DNA of 64,000 nt, from NCBI RefSeq assembly GCF_006739205.1, contig NZ_AP019720.1:372001-436000 (forward strand), written 5' to 3'. The stretch's first letter is position 1; each line of letters opens with the position of its first letter. Source of the stretch: Streptococcus mutans (GTDB lineage Bacteria; Bacillota; Bacilli; Lactobacillales; Streptococcaceae). The notes beneath the pieces were generated by a model. It did no database searches and was not told where the DNA came from. It saw nothing but the letters and a program-made list of their open reading frames with translations. Positions 9,018-24,054 of this stretch are shown here, piece by piece. The translations under genes and the position numbers were made by a program.

Positions 9018-9812
9018 ATGCAGAAACGTGTTCTTTTTGGGGGAGTGGCTCTGGCTATTTTTCTCCCTTTCCTATTTTTGGGAGGTCTCTTTTTTCAGCT
9101 TTTTGTTGGTGTTCTAGCCATGATTGGCGTATCTGAACTGTTGAAAATGAAGGCGTTAGAAATTTTTTCATTTGAAGGTATTTTAGCTATGCTTGCGGCT
9201 TTTGTGCTGACTATTCCTTTAGAGAACTACCTGACTTTTTTACCGATTGATGGCAGCTTTAGTGCTTTTGGTCTCGTTATCTTTTTGATTTTAGCAGGAA
9301 CGGTCTTAAATACTAATCGCTATTCTTTCGAAGATGCTGCTTTTCCTATTGCTTCCAGTCTTTATGTTGGGATTGGTTTTCAAAATCTCGTTAATGCTCG
9401 CATTTCTGGACTTGATAAAGTTTTTCTAGCCCTTTTTATCGTTTGGGCGACTGATATTGGAGCTTATATGATTGGTCGGCAGTTTGGTCAACGTAAATTG
9501 ATGCCGGCAGTTTCTCCTAACAAGACTATTGAAGGCAGCTTAGGAGGAATTTTGTCGGCAGTTGTCATTGCTTTTATCTTTATGTTGTTTGATAAGAATG
9601 TTTACGCACCGCATCACTTCTTAGTCATGCTTATTTTGGTTGCTCTCTTTAGTATCTTTGCCCAATTTGGTGATCTAGTTGAAAGTTCAATTAAACGACA
9701 TTTTGGTGTTAAGGATTCTGGCAAACTCATACCGGGGCACGGAGGTATTTTAGACCGTTTTGACAGTATGATTTTTGTTTTTCCAATCATGCACTTCTTT
9801 GGTTTGTTCTAA
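9018..9812 (+). CDS. cdsA: Phosphatidate cytidylyltransferase
   Basis: Integral membrane enzyme making CDP-diacylglycerol from phosphatidate and CTP, the precursor of phosphatidylglycerol and cardiolipin. About seven to eight hydrophobic helices are visible. The CDS signature near the C-terminus is complete: SSIKRHFGVKDSGK followed by PGHGGILDRFDS. The length is 264 residues. It lies 14 bp behind uppS with an AGAGGA ribosome binding site, linking carrier-lipid and phospholipid synthesis in one unit. Confidence 0.95.
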   Translation: MQKRVLFGGVALAIFLPFLFLGGLFFQLFVGVLAMIGVSELLKMKALEIFSFEGILAMLAAFVLTIPLENYLTFLPIDGSFSAFGLVIFLILAGTVLNTNRYSFEDAAFPIASSLYVGIGFQNLVNARISGLDKVFLALFIVWATDIGAYMIGRQFGQRKLMPAVSPNKTIEGSLGGILSAVVIAFIFMLFDKNVYAPHHFLVMLILVALFSIFAQFGDLVESSIKRHFGVKDSGKLIPGHGGILDRFDSMIFVFPIMHFFGLF

Positions 9813-9827
9813 AAGGAGGAGGAAAGA

Positions 9828-11087
9828 ATGTCAGGACTAATAGCTTTTATTATTATCTTTGGAATTATAGTTCTTGTCCATGAATTTGGTCATTTCTATT
9901 TTGCTAGAAAATCAGGAATTTTGGTTCGGGAATTTGCCATTGGTATGGGGCCGAAAGTTTTTGCACATCAAGGAAAAGACGGTACAGCTTATACCATTCG
10001 AATTTTGCCTTTAGGTGGCTATGTCCGTATGGCTGGCTGGGGAGAAGATACTAGCGAAATTAAAACAGGGATACCTGCCGCTTTGACGCTTAATAAAGCA
10101 GGTGTGGTCACTCGTATTGACCTTTCTGACAGGCAAGTGGACAAGACGGCCTTGCCTATAAATGTGACAGCTTATGATTTAGAAGACAAATTAGAGATTA
10201 CAGGACGCGTTCTTGAAGAAACTAAGACTTATCCAGTGGATCATGATGCAACAATTGTTGAAGAGGATGGAACAGAAATTCGCATTGCACCGCTAGATGT
10301 GCAATATCAAAAGGCTAGTATTTGGGGACGTTTAATCACTAATTTTGCAGGTCCCATGAATAACTTTATTTTAGGTATTTTTGTTTTTGCCCTCTTGATT
10401 TTTGTGCAAGGCGGTGTTCAGGATTCTTCAAGCAATCATGTGCGTGTGACTCCTAACAGTGCTGTAGCTAAGCTCGGACTTAAGAATAATGATCAAATTT
10501 TACAAATTGGGAAAAACAAAGTTCATAATTGGAATGATCTCACTAATGCGGTTGCTAAGTCAACTAGTAATTTGAAAAAGAAAGAAGCTATTCCAGTTAA
10601 GGCTAAGACTCAAGGAAGCGTAAAAACTTTAAAAGTCATCCCTAAAAAAGTTAATGGGAATTACGTTATTGGTGTCATGCCAAGTATGAAAACAGGATTT
10701 GGGGATAAAATTGTTGGTGCCTTTAAGATGTCTTGGGACGGCGCTTTTGTTATCTTGAATGGTCTTAAAGGGCTAATCCTACAGCCAAGTCTCAATAAAT
10801 TAGGTGGTCCTGTTGCGATTTATCAACTGAGTAATACAGCTGCTAGAGAAGGTTTTGCAAGAGTCCTTGAATTAATGGCTATGCTTTCTATTAATCTGGG
10901 TATTTTTAATTTGTTGCCTATTCCTGCTCTTGATGGTGGTAAAATTTTAATCAATTTTATAGAAGTTATTCGAAAAAAACCGCTCAAACAAGAGACAGAA
11001 ACCTATATTACCCTCGCTGGTGTTCTTATTATGGTTGCGCTTATGATTGCAGTAACTTGGAATGATATCATGCGAGCATTTTTCTAA
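9828..11087 (+). CDS. rseP: Site-2 intramembrane metalloprotease RseP/Eep
   Basis: The zinc-binding motif HEFGH lies in the first membrane helix (residues 18-22) and the third ligand motif (LPALDGGK) near residue 365. A PDZ domain occupies about 180-270 between membrane segments. The streptococcal/enterococcal homologue Eep cleaves signal-peptide-derived pheromones, lipoprotein signal peptides and anti-sigma-type substrates within the membrane. The 419-residue length is normal. AAGGAGG precedes the ATG. It is the third gene of the uppS operon. Confidence 0.94.
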   Translation: MSGLIAFIIIFGIIVLVHEFGHFYFARKSGILVREFAIGMGPKVFAHQGKDGTAYTIRILPLGGYVRMAGWGEDTSEIKTGIPAALTLNKAGVVTRIDLSDRQVDKTALPINVTAYDLEDKLEITGRVLEETKTYPVDHDATIVEEDGTEIRIAPLDVQYQKASIWGRLITNFAGPMNNFILGIFVFALLIFVQGGVQDSSSNHVRVTPNSAVAKLGLKNNDQILQIGKNKVHNWNDLTNAVAKSTSNLKKKEAIPVKAKTQGSVKTLKVIPKKVNGNYVIGVMPSMKTGFGDKIVGAFKMSWDGAFVILNGLKGLILQPSLNKLGGPVAIYQLSNTAAREGFARVLELMAMLSINLGIFNLLPIPALDGGKILINFIEVIRKKPLKQETETYITLAGVLIMVALMIAVTWNDIMRAFF

Positions 11088-11107
11088 ATTAATGAGACGG
11101 AGTATAA

Positions 11108-12964
<1,857 letters not shown>

Positions 12965-12974
12965 AATTTTTTTG

Positions 12975-13003
12975 AAGGCTGAGCTACTTGTGCCCAGCCT
13001 TTT
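12975..13003 (+). terminator. Terminator after proS
   Basis: AAGGCTG / CAGCCTT stem with a 13-base loop and a short T tail. Confidence 0.8.
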
Positions 13004-13303
13004 GATATTTAAGATATTATAAAATCAGGTTCAGAAAGAGAATGAGCGATTCAGCAGTTGATTTTTAATAATCAATAGTGTATTTGTCAAAACTTTTTGA
13101 AATTCTTTTGAAAAAGTCTTGACAAAATTATAAATACTTTGATATACTATGAAAGTTGCTGTTTAAAGTAGCACTAAGCCCTTTGAAAACTGAACAAGAA
13201 GACGAACCAACCAAAGTGCAGGGTGACATAAAGAAATGTGACCTGTCAAAGAACGAAACATAAATCTGTCAGTGGACAGTAATGAGAAAGAACTCAAACG
13301 ATT
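13004..13303 (+). other. Leader region of rRNA operon 1
   Basis: No gene. It holds the rRNA promoter (13119-13148) and the transcribed leader. From 13177 on the sequence is the same as the leader of operon 2. A boxA-like antitermination element (GCCCTTTGAAAACTGA, from about 13178) is visible. Confidence 0.7.
13119..13148 (+). promoter_or_regulatory. rRNA operon 1 promoter
   Basis: Consensus TTGACA (13119-13124), 18-bp spacer, TATACT (13143-13148), with A/T-rich sequence upstream. Confidence 0.85.
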
Positions 13304-14864
<1,561 letters not shown>

Positions 14865-14918
14865 AAAAACGCAAAGCACATTAGGGGGAACTTCTTGTTT
14901 AGTTTTGAGAGGGTAAGT

Positions 14919-14991
14919 GGGGCCTTAGCTCAGCTGGGAGAGCGCCTGCTTTGCACGCAGGAGGTCAGCGGTTCGATCCCGCTAGGCTCCA
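14919..14991 (+). tRNA. tRNA-Ala (anticodon TGC), operon 1 spacer
   Basis: 73-nt cloverleaf with GGGGCCT / AGGCTCC acceptor stem and anticodon loop TTTGCAC. It is the only tRNA in the 16S-23S spacer, as usual in streptococci; CCA is not encoded. Confidence 0.96.
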
Positions 14992-15247
14992 TTAAAACAG
15001 GATACTAACAGACGGTTCGCTTGCGAATACTTCTGTAGAAGATTATCTATTTTTCTAAGAAGTCAGTCTGGAGTTCAACTTCATATCTTGTTTAAGACAA
15101 GGAAGTCTATAAAATCCACTTAGGATATGTTAAGTATCCTAGAGATGGTTCATTGACAATTGAATAGCTAGTAAAAGCCCTATAGCGCAGCTATAGGGAA
15201 ACAAAAAAGAAACCGAGACGCTGAAAAGCCAGAGAAACGAGAAATAA

Positions 15248-18147
<2,900 letters not shown>

Positions 18148-18329
18148 AAAATAAGTGACTAAGGGCGTAAAATCCGCCTGAAAAATAGGAAATGGGTGCA
18201 GTGTTTGATGGACACCAGACCATTTCTCTTTTTTCCAAGGATTTAGCCCGAGTACCATTTTTTAAAGAAAGCAGGCGCAGCGTCGGTTTCAGTGGCTAGC
18301 TATTCAATCGTGAGTGAGCGATCACGCTT

Positions 18330-18446
18330 GTTAAGTGATGATAGCCTAGGGGAGACACCTGTACCCATGCCGAACACAGCAGTTAAGCCCTAGCACGCCT
18401 GAAGTAGTTGGGGGTTGCCCCCTGTGAGATAGGGTCATCGCTTAGC
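18330..18446 (+). rRNA. rrf: 5S ribosomal RNA, operon 1
   Basis: About 117 nt, with GTTAAGTGAT / ATCGCTTAGC terminal pairing and the conserved CCGAACACAGCAGTTAAG segment. Confidence 0.95.
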
Positions 18447-18450
18447 AAGA

Positions 18451-18523
18451 GGGAGTTTAGCTCAGTTGGGAGAGCATCTGCCTTACAAGCAGAGGGTCAG
18501 CGGTTCGAGCCCGTTAACTCCCA
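18451..18523 (+). tRNA. tRNA-Val (anticodon TAC), operon 1
   Basis: 73-nt cloverleaf, GGGAGTT / AACTCCC acceptor, anticodon loop CTTACAA, discriminator A. It is the cognate tRNA of valS, whose T-box lies about 6 kb downstream. Confidence 0.95.
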
Positions 18524-18552
18524 TAACTAAGTAACTAAAGTGATTAGTTAGA

Positions 18553-18625
18553 GGTCCCGTGGTGTAGCGGTTATCACGTCGCCCTGTCACGGCGAAGATC
18601 GCGGGTTCGATTCCCGTCGGGACCG
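18553..18625 (+). tRNA. tRNA-Asp (anticodon GTC), operon 1
   Basis: 73 nt, GGTCCCG / CGGGACC acceptor, anticodon loop CTGTCAC, discriminator G. Confidence 0.95.
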
Positions 18626-18652
18626 TCTTTTTCTGAAAAGAGAGGGATCATC

Positions 18653-18725
18653 GACTCGTTAGCTCAGTTGGTAGAGCATTTGACTTTTAATCAAAGGGTC
18701 ACTGGTTCGAGCCCAGTACGGGTCA
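18653..18725 (+). tRNA. tRNA-Lys (anticodon TTT), operon 1
   Basis: 73 nt, GACTCGT / ACGGGTC acceptor with one wobble pair, anticodon loop CTTTTAA. Confidence 0.95.
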
Positions 18726-18734
18726 TCAAGAGAT

Positions 18735-18816
18735 GCGGGTGTGGCGGAATTGGCAGACGCACCAGATTTAGGATCTGGCGCTTAAGGGCGTGGGGGTTCA
18801 AGTCCCTTCACCCGCA
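18735..18816 (+). tRNA. tRNA-Leu (anticodon TAG), operon 1
   Basis: 82-nt class II tRNA with a long variable arm, GCGGGTG / CACCCGC acceptor, anticodon loop TTTAGGA. Confidence 0.95.
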
Positions 18817-18830
18817 TATAGAGGAGATAG

Positions 18831-18903
18831 GCCGGCTTAGCTCAGTTGGTAGAGCATCTGATTTGTAATCAGAGGGTCGCGTGTTCAAGTCATGTAGCCG
18901 GCA
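18831..18903 (+). tRNA. tRNA-Thr (anticodon TGT), operon 1
   Basis: 73 nt, GCCGGCT / AGCCGGC acceptor, anticodon loop TTTGTAA. Confidence 0.95.
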
Positions 18904-18905
18904 TT

Positions 18906-18966
18906 GCGAACGTAGTTCAGTGGTAGAACATCACCTTGCCAAGGTGGGGGTCGCGGGTTCGAATCC
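18906..18966 (+). pseudogene. Truncated tRNA-Gly (GCC) at the end of operon 1
   Basis: The first 61 bases equal the intact tRNA-Gly of operon 2 (47598-47669). After GAATCC the sequence switches to TATACGTAGG, destroying the 3' side of the T stem and the whole 3' acceptor strand. The product could not fold or be charged. The Leu, Arg and Pro tRNAs that follow in operon 2 are missing here. Confidence 0.93.
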
Positions 18967-18970
18967 TATA

Positions 18971-19058
18971 CGTAGGTTGACTTATAACATATCCAGAGAG
19001 AAGGCTACCCTTGACCTTCTCTTTTATGGCTCCTTGTCAACTGTAATAAGTGATTGAT
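18971..19058. mobile_element. Possible IS-terminus remnants after operon 1
   Basis: GTAGGTTGACTTATA (from about 18972) and GGCTCCTTGTCAACTGTAATAAG (19028-19050; first 20 bases quoted elsewhere as GGCTCCTTGTCAACTGTAAT) resemble GTCAAC...GTTGAC motifs found again near 41583 and 48019. They look like ends of an ISL3-type streptococcal element, recalled from memory. No transposase is left. Confidence 0.35.
18997..19027 (+). terminator. Terminator of rRNA operon 1
   Basis: Perfect AGAGAAGG / CCTTCTCT stem (18997-19004, 19015-19022) followed by TTTTA. Confidence 0.85.
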
Positions 19059-19067
19059 AAAGCGTGC

Positions 19068-19094
19068 GAGAGAATCAGATTGGTTCTCTCTTTT
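19068..19094 (+). terminator. Second hairpin terminator after operon 1
   Basis: Perfect GAGAGAA / TTCTCTC stem followed by TTTT, about 45 bases after the first one; a tandem back-up terminator. Confidence 0.75.
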
Positions 19095-19125
19095 GTGATG
19101 TTCAAATTTTTAGTAGCTAATATAA

Positions 19126-19172
19126 CTAAAAACACTCCTAAGTTGGACTTTTGTATCCAATTTTAGAAGTGC
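19126..19172 (-). terminator. Terminator of the DUF960 gene
   Basis: On the minus strand a long, nearly perfect stem (CACTTCTAAAATTGGA pairing with TCCAACTTAGGAGTG) is followed by TTTTTAG. Confidence 0.75.
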
Positions 19173-19212
19173 TTACAAGTGAATTGCTTTTAAATTACCA
19201 TTATTTGAAAAG

Positions 19213-19533
19213 TTACAAATCTATGTCCAATTCATAAGGGAGAATAATAGTTTCTCTGCCATTATTATCAATAATTTGAACGATTTCTGGATAGAAAGGG
19301 TCAAATTTGGTTGCATAGTCAGATACAATAACGGTTTTACTGTATTTATCGTAGTACTTAAAACTCAGTTGCCCTTGATTATTCACTAATTGAAAGGTTA
19401 AAAGAGTGTCAAGTGTGAAAACGTCTTTTAAGTTATTATCAAGAATTTCCCAAAAAACATCAATCAATTCGGGAGGTAAACTTGTTACCACACCAAAACT
19501 TGCATACCGTCCCTTTGTATTTGTAAAGGCCAT
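19213..19533 (-). CDS. DUF960 family protein
   Basis: This 106-residue soluble protein starts MAFTNTKGRYASFGVVTSLP, matching the DUF960 family of streptococci and lactobacilli. Function is unknown. There is no signal peptide or membrane helix. It is preceded by a good AAGGAG ribosome binding site and followed by its own terminator. It lies 59 bp downstream of ntdP on the same strand and may be cotranscribed with it. Confidence 0.8.
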   Translation of the reverse strand: MAFTNTKGRYASFGVVTSLPPELIDVFWEILDNNLKDVFTLDTLLTFQLVNNQGQLSFKYYDKYSKTVIVSDYATKFDPFYPEIVQIIDNNGRETIILPYELDIDL

Positions 19534-19592
19534 GATATAAGAGACTCCTTTCTATAAAAAAGAAAGCACCACTGAAGTGCTTTTTGACAACT

Positions 19593-20126
19593 TTAACGAT
19601 TCTTAAGTTCAAGATAACGTTTGTACCAAATATTGATATAGGATTGTGAAAAGGGTCCTTTACCATTATTAATCCAGTCTACTAAAATTTTGACGTTTTC
19701 TTTCAAAATGTAGTCAATATCAGAAGAATATCCCATTTTTTGTTTATGTAACTCATATTCATCAACATCTAGAAGTTTTTTTTCACCATCTGCAAAAACC
19801 TTAACATCTAAATCATAATCGATATACTTTAATGCTTCTTGATCCATTATATAAGGACTAGCTAAGTTGCAATAGTAAGAAACGCCATTATCTCGAATCA
19901 TTGCGATGATATTAAACCAGAATTTTTTATGAAAGTAAACAATAGCTGGTTCGCGGGTTACCCATCGTCTCCCATCACTTTCAGTGACTAGCGTATGATC
20001 ATTAACACCAATAACGGCATTTTCTGTTGTTTTTAGTACCATAGTGTCGCGCCAAGTTCGGTGCAAACTACCATCATGCTTATAACTTTGAATTGTAATA
20101 AAGTCGCCTTCCTTAGGTAATTTCAT
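19593..20126 (-). CDS. ntdP: Nucleoside tri-/diphosphate phosphatase (DUF402)
   Basis: This 177-residue protein matches the DUF402/NtdP family: [21 protein letters not shown] at the start, the central [19 protein letters not shown], and [23 protein letters not shown], which supplies the metal-binding aspartates. Family members remove phosphates from nucleoside tri- and diphosphates with Mn or Mg. The gene is oriented with DUF960, 85 bp downstream of recX. Confidence 0.87.
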   Translation of the reverse strand: MKLPKEGDFITIQSYKHDGSLHRTWRDTMVLKTTENAVIGVNDHTLVTESDGRRWVTREPAIVYFHKKFWFNIIAMIRDNGVSYYCNLASPYIMDQEALKYIDYDLDVKVFADGEKKLLDVDEYELHKQKMGYSSDIDYILKENVKILVDWINNGKGPFSQSYINIWYKRYLELKNR

Positions 20127-20211
20127 TGCCTTACCAACTTTCTACAATTAAGCTTGTCTTTTACAGTTTAACATAATTTCAAGAAAAAAGCATTTTTTTC
20201 TGTCAGAAAGG

Positions 20212-20988
20212 TTACAAATACTCCCGTAAGGCATTTTTAATAGCATCAAAGGCAAAGCCTTTTCTGGCTAAGCTTTGTGTCAGGCGTTGTCTGAGTTCAT
20301 AATTTTCATATTTTTTACTATATTTCCGATATTGTTTATCTAGTTCTTTATAAATAAGTTCTTCTTCATTTTCAGAATTGTTTTCAATATCTAAATCTTC
20401 AAGAGCTATTTGGGCTTCTTGATAGGAAAATCCTTTGGTCGTTAAGGCTTGCTTGAGTTTATCCTTGAGAGCTCTTTTTGGGAGCTTACTTTGATATTTT
20501 TTAAGGAGTTTTTGGGCCGTTTTAATGCAAATACTGCTGAAATCAAAATCTTTTAACATGTCTTCAATTAATTGAGATTCGATTCCTTTTTGAAGTAATT
20601 TCTGTTTAAGGATAAAGGCGCCTTTATCACCAGAATGAAGATTTTGCTGCAATATATTGTCGATATATTTACTGTCATCAAGCCACTTTTCCTCTTTTAA
20701 TTGGGTGAGAATCTGAGGAATAACAGTAGTGTTAATATCATGTCTTATCAGATAATCTTTGACTTCTTTTTCCGTGCGCTGTTTAAAAGAAAGATAATAC
20801 AGAGCAAGGTTTTTACCATAAGAAAATTGGGCAAAGGTCTTGATTTCTTCTAGTTGCTCAGGAAGAATTTCCTTATTCTTGCTGAGCATAAAATGGACAA
20901 TGGTATCTTCAGTGATATAGAAATGTTCAGCTTCATCAATTTCAATCAGATAAAGTCTTTTTTTCTTTTCAATTTTAGTAATTTTCAT
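20212..20988 (-). CDS. recX: Regulatory protein RecX
   Basis: This 258-residue, highly charged, all-helical protein is built of repeated three-helix units with the RecX pattern ([25 protein letters not shown]-like [25 protein letters not shown]). RecX binds RecA filaments and limits recombination. It is transcribed away from rlmD; only 35 bp separate the two start codons. A TATAAT lies just before the ATG, with AAAGGC as a weak ribosome binding site. Confidence 0.93.
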   Translation of the reverse strand: MKITKIEKKKRLYLIEIDEAEHFYITEDTIVHFMLSKNKEILPEQLEEIKTFAQFSYGKNLALYYLSFKQRTEKEVKDYLIRHDINTTVIPQILTQLKEEKWLDDSKYIDNILQQNLHSGDKGAFILKQKLLQKGIESQLIEDMLKDFDFSSICIKTAQKLLKKYQSKLPKRALKDKLKQALTTKGFSYQEAQIALEDLDIENNSENEEELIYKELDKQYRKYSKKYENYELRQRLTQSLARKGFAFDAIKNALREYL

Positions 20989-21023
20989 GCCTTTATTATA
21001 GCAGAAAATGATAGAATAGTAGT
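20989..21023. promoter_or_regulatory. 35-bp divergent promoter region recX / rlmD
   Basis: On the minus strand TATAAT ends seven bases before the recX ATG. On the plus strand TAGAAT (21012-21017) ends six bases before the rlmD ATG, which has no clear ribosome binding site. Either -10 would start RNA at or near the start codon. A TATTAT at 20994-20999 is an alternative for rlmD. Confidence 0.45.
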
Positions 21024-22418
21024 ATGAATTTACGAGTAAAACAAAAGATTCCCTTGAAAATCAAGAGAATGGGAATTAACGGTGAAGGAATTGGCTTTTA
21101 TAAGAGAACCTTAGTTTTTGTTCCCGGTGCTCTGAAAGGTGAAGAGATTTTTTGTCAAATAACCAGTGTTAAACACAATTTCGTGCAAGCCAGACTATTG
21201 ACCATCAATAAAAAATCTAAATTTCGGGTGCGGCCTGCTTGTCCTATTTATGAGGAATGTGGCGGCTGTCAAATCATGCATTTACGTTATGATAAACAAT
21301 TGGATTTCAAAAAAGATTTGCTAAAGCAAGCTTTGAAAAAATTTAAGCCGCAAGGTTATGAGACCTATGACATTCGAGCGACAATTGGAATGGAACACCC
21401 TCAGCATTATCGCGCCAAGTTACAATTTCAGACGAGAAAATTTGGCGGTTCTGTTAGAGCGGGACTTTTCAAAGAGCAAAGTCATCATTTGGTAGATATT
21501 AAAGATTGTTTGATACAAGATGAGCTGACCCAAAAAATCGTCAATCGAGTCTGTCAGCTTTTGGACGACTACAATATCCCTGTTTATGACGAACGGCGTC
21601 ATTTTGCTGGTGTCAGAACTATCATGGTCAGAAAGTCACAAGCCACCAATCAAGTTCAGTTGATTTTTGTAACCAGTAAGGAAGTTAATCTCGTCGGAAT
21701 TATTCGTGATTTGACAGGATATTTTCCAGAAATTAAGACGGTTGCCGTTAATTTTAATTCCAGCAAATCCAGTGCTATTTATGGTCAGAAAACAGAAATT
21801 CTCTGGGGTATTGATAGCATATCAGAGGAAGTTTTAGATTATTCCTTTTCTTTATCTCCCAGAGCCTTTTATCAACTTAATCCTCAGCAGACGCAAGTTC
21901 TTTATCATCAAGCACTTCAAGCTCTTGATGTGACTGCAGAAGATCATTTAATTGATGCTTACTGTGGTGTCGGTAGTATTGGTCTTGCTTTTGCTAATAA
22001 AGTAAAATCAGTTAGAGGGATGGATATTATTCCTGAAGCTATTACAGATGCTAAAAGAAATGCTGAGCGTATGGGATACACAAACACCTATTATGAAATG
22101 GGGAAAGCCGAAAATGTTATTCCAAAATGGTACAAAGACGGCTATCAAGCATCGGCGCTTATTGTTGATCCACCTAGAACAGGACTTGATGAGAAACTTT
22201 TAAAAACTCTGCTAACCTATCAGCCAGAAAAAATGGTTTATGTCTCTTGTAATGTTTCAACTCTTGCCAGAGATTTGGTTCAATTGGTTAAAGTCTATGA
22301 AGTCAATTATATCCAATCGGTCGATATGTTCCCTCATACAGCAAGAACTGAGGCTGTTGTTAAATTAGTAAAACGAAAACAAAATAGTTGTTCTAAAAAA
22401 AGTAAGGAAGTAAAATGA
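21024..22418 (+). CDS. rlmD: 23S rRNA (uracil-5-)-methyltransferase, RlmD/RumA family
   Basis: An N-terminal TRAM RNA-binding domain (about residues 1-60) is followed by an Fe-S cluster motif with C73, C79, C82 and a likely fourth ligand in IKDCLIQDE. The methyltransferase domain follows: SAM motif [14 protein letters not shown], the VDPPRTGLD motif, and the catalytic cysteine in MVYVSCN. It methylates a uridine in 23S rRNA (U1939-type position); streptococci often have two paralogues, so the exact site is not certain. The length is 464 residues. Its stop overlaps the nrdI-like gene by four bases. Confidence 0.92.
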   Translation: MNLRVKQKIPLKIKRMGINGEGIGFYKRTLVFVPGALKGEEIFCQITSVKHNFVQARLLTINKKSKFRVRPACPIYEECGGCQIMHLRYDKQLDFKKDLLKQALKKFKPQGYETYDIRATIGMEHPQHYRAKLQFQTRKFGGSVRAGLFKEQSHHLVDIKDCLIQDELTQKIVNRVCQLLDDYNIPVYDERRHFAGVRTIMVRKSQATNQVQLIFVTSKEVNLVGIIRDLTGYFPEIKTVAVNFNSSKSSAIYGQKTEILWGIDSISEEVLDYSFSLSPRAFYQLNPQQTQVLYHQALQALDVTAEDHLIDAYCGVGSIGLAFANKVKSVRGMDIIPEAITDAKRNAERMGYTNTYYEMGKAENVIPKWYKDGYQASALIVDPPRTGLDEKLLKTLLTYQPEKMVYVSCNVSTLARDLVQLVKVYEVNYIQSVDMFPHTARTEAVVKLVKRKQNSCSKKSKEVK

Positions 22419-22876
22419 CAAAAACAATCACTTTAATTTATATTAGTTTAAGCGGCAATACCAAAAGTTTTGTAGCTCGCTTGACAAACTATCTACAGTC
22501 AAAAACGGACTTAACAATTCATTCTGTCAATGTCAAAGATTTAGTTAAAGATCAGGCAGATTATTTTGCCCTATCTGATTATTTTGTTGCTTTCTTACCA
22601 ACCTATCTTGAAGGTGGAAATGGTCTTGACAGTGGGGATATTGAAATTTTGACAACCCCTTTACGAGAGTTCATAGCTTTTGCAGATAATTATCGTTATT
22701 GCTATGGCATTGTTGGTTCAGGCAATAAAAATTTTAACAATCAATATTGTCTGACGGCTAAGCAGTATGCTGAACAATTCGGTTTTCCTGTTCTTGATAA
22801 TTTTGAATTGCGCGGTCTGGCCGATGATGTTGAACGTGTTGGTGATAAGATTTTAGCCTTATACGCAGTTAACTAA
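22415..22876 (+). CDS. nrdI: NrdI-like flavodoxin
   Basis: This 153-residue protein has the FMN phosphate loop [10 protein letters not shown] near residues 11-20 and the NrdI signatures [12 protein letters not shown] and [13 protein letters not shown]. NrdI supplies the oxidant that assembles the manganese-tyrosyl cofactor of class Ib ribonucleotide reductase (NrdF). No nrdE/nrdF/nrdH lies nearby. The overlap with rlmD (ATGA) indicates coupled translation. Confidence 0.85.
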   Translation: MTKTITLIYISLSGNTKSFVARLTNYLQSKTDLTIHSVNVKDLVKDQADYFALSDYFVAFLPTYLEGGNGLDSGDIEILTTPLREFIAFADNYRYCYGIVGSGNKNFNNQYCLTAKQYAEQFGFPVLDNFELRGLADDVERVGDKILALYAVN

Positions 22877-22918
22877 TATTTTTATTTAAGAACAAGTAAA
22901 TCAACAAGCAACAATAGA

Positions 22919-22954
22919 AAAAAGGAACTGAGATAAATTTTCAGATCCTTTTTC
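22919..22954 (+). terminator. Terminator after the nrdI-like gene
   Basis: AAGGAACTGA / TCAGATCCTT stem, A-rich before and T-rich after, so it may work in both directions. Confidence 0.85.
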
Positions 22955-23073
22955 AATTATCGTTATTGTTACCGCCCACCGGACATTGTGAAATTTTGAT
23001 TAGAATTATTTTCTTGATTTTAAAACATTTAAGTTATGTTGGTTATTAAAAATAAACCTATAAGTTGTTTGAT

Positions 23074-23097
23074 ATTGTATAGTTATTGTTATACAAT
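23074..23097. promoter_or_regulatory. Palindromic operator of the RelB-like antitoxin gene
   Basis: Perfect inverted repeat ATTGTATA-N8-TATACAAT, 32 bases before the antitoxin start codon. Ribbon-helix-helix antitoxins of this family repress their own operon through such sites. Confidence 0.8.
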
Positions 23098-23128
23098 AGA
23101 ACTATAAAGAAAAAGGTGAGGTATTAAT

Positions 23129-23374
23129 ATGTCAACTATAGCTATTCGTGTTGATGACGAATTAAAGGAAAAAGCAACAGAGCTTTATAAGGAATTGGGT
23201 CTTGATATGTCAACAGCTGTTAAGCTTTTTTTGACACAAAGTGTAAAAACAAGAAGTATTCCTTTTGAGATTAAAGATTCTTCTGCAGATGATTTGCTTA
23301 ATAAGCGTTTAACTGATTTGATTATGGAAAATGCTGAAACAGTGAAAACAATTGATTTAGATAATTCAGATTAG
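23129..23374 (+). CDS. relB: RelB/DinJ-family antitoxin
   Basis: This 81-residue protein starts with a ribbon-helix-helix DNA-binding region (STIAIRVDDELKEKATELY, then LGLDMSTAVKLFLTQSV), the RelB/DinJ hallmark. The C-terminal 30 residues would wrap the toxin. An AAGGTGAGG ribosome binding site precedes the ATG, and a perfect palindromic operator precedes that. The toxin frame behind it lacks its N-terminus, so this may now be an orphan antitoxin and DNA-binding protein. Confidence 0.88.
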   Translation: MSTIAIRVDDELKEKATELYKELGLDMSTAVKLFLTQSVKTRSIPFEIKDSSADDLLNKRLTDLIMENAETVKTIDLDNSD

Positions 23375-23390
23375 ATTTGATAGTGAGATA

Positions 23391-23627
23391 GTGCTAGCTT
23401 TAAGTATAACGAGTCAATATTCTTTAAAATCAGTAAATATTAGGCAGAAATATTTTAGAATTATGGATTGTTCTGAGGCAGGATTAAAAAAACCGTCTTG
23501 GGTTGATACTATCAATATTTTACGATTTAGTCCGTCTACTTTTAGTCATTTTCGAGTTATTGGAAAACTTACTCAAAGGGATAAGATAAGATTTGTGAAA
23601 TTTTATGTGGATCGTAGGAAAGGATAG
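23391..23627 (+). pseudogene. N-terminally truncated toxin (PemK/MazF-like)
   Basis: The frame reads VLALSITSQYSLKS, then DCSEAGLKKPSWVDTINIL and IGKLTQRDKIRF, a pattern like the middle and end of PemK/MazF-type endoribonuclease toxins. The first 25 or so residues, which should include the RGDI/V-type opening, are absent, and the only start is a GTG without a good ribosome binding site. Family assignment is from memory of the pattern; RelB is not the usual partner of this fold. Confidence 0.5.
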
Positions 23628-23633
23628 GAAGAA

Positions 23634-23926
23634 TGAAAAAGGTTTTGACTTTGTTAACGGTTTTTGGATGGCAATGATATTGGTGGCTTGTTTGTCTGGC
23701 AGCAATACTGAACATAAAACTTCTGTTTCTAATATGGATGGAACATATTATGAGTTTTATAAGCTTAAGAAAGTAATTGGATAATTTCTAAGCGAGGGGT
23801 TATAGAAATATTAAATGATACATTAATGTGGACGATAGAGCATAAAAATCAGTATTCTCTTAATAAGAAAAAGAAAACGACTAGTGTGAATGAACTGCAC
23901 CTCATAAGTTAGACAAAAATCTAATG
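23634..23926 (+). pseudogene. Decayed small lipoprotein gene
   Basis: ATGAAAAAGGTTTTGAC opens a signal peptide (MKKVLTLLTVFG) that breaks off. In another frame the lipobox LVAC follows with SGSNTEHKTSVSNMDGTYYE. A further shift gives ISKRGVIEILNDTLMW and a lysine-rich end. Two frameshifts at about 23670 and 23785 inactivate it. The GTYY motif recalls small streptococcal lipoproteins of unknown function. Confidence 0.6.
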
Positions 23927-23990
23927 ATTGGGGTGTTTTTATTATGAAACTAAGTTATGAAGATAAGATTTAAATTGGGGTTAAAATTGG
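23893..23990 (+). mobile_element. IS3-family (IS150-type) end remnant
   Basis: TGAACTGCACCTCATAAGTT followed by AGAC looks like the left end of IS150-group elements, and 23944 opens the transposase start MKLSYEDKI, which stops after eight codons. GGGGTTAAAATTGGGG follows. The rest of the element is gone. Confidence 0.55.
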
Positions 23991-24012
23991 GGTGCCATTG
24001 TTAAAAAGGCTC

Positions 24013-24044
24013 TAAAAAAGCCGACCTAATAGGAATTAGGTCGG
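24013..24044 (-). terminator. Terminator of tRNA-Thr
   Basis: Minus-strand stem CCGACCTA / TAGGTCGG followed by CTTTTTTAG. Confidence 0.88.
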
Positions 24045-24054
24045 TCAAGTTTCA

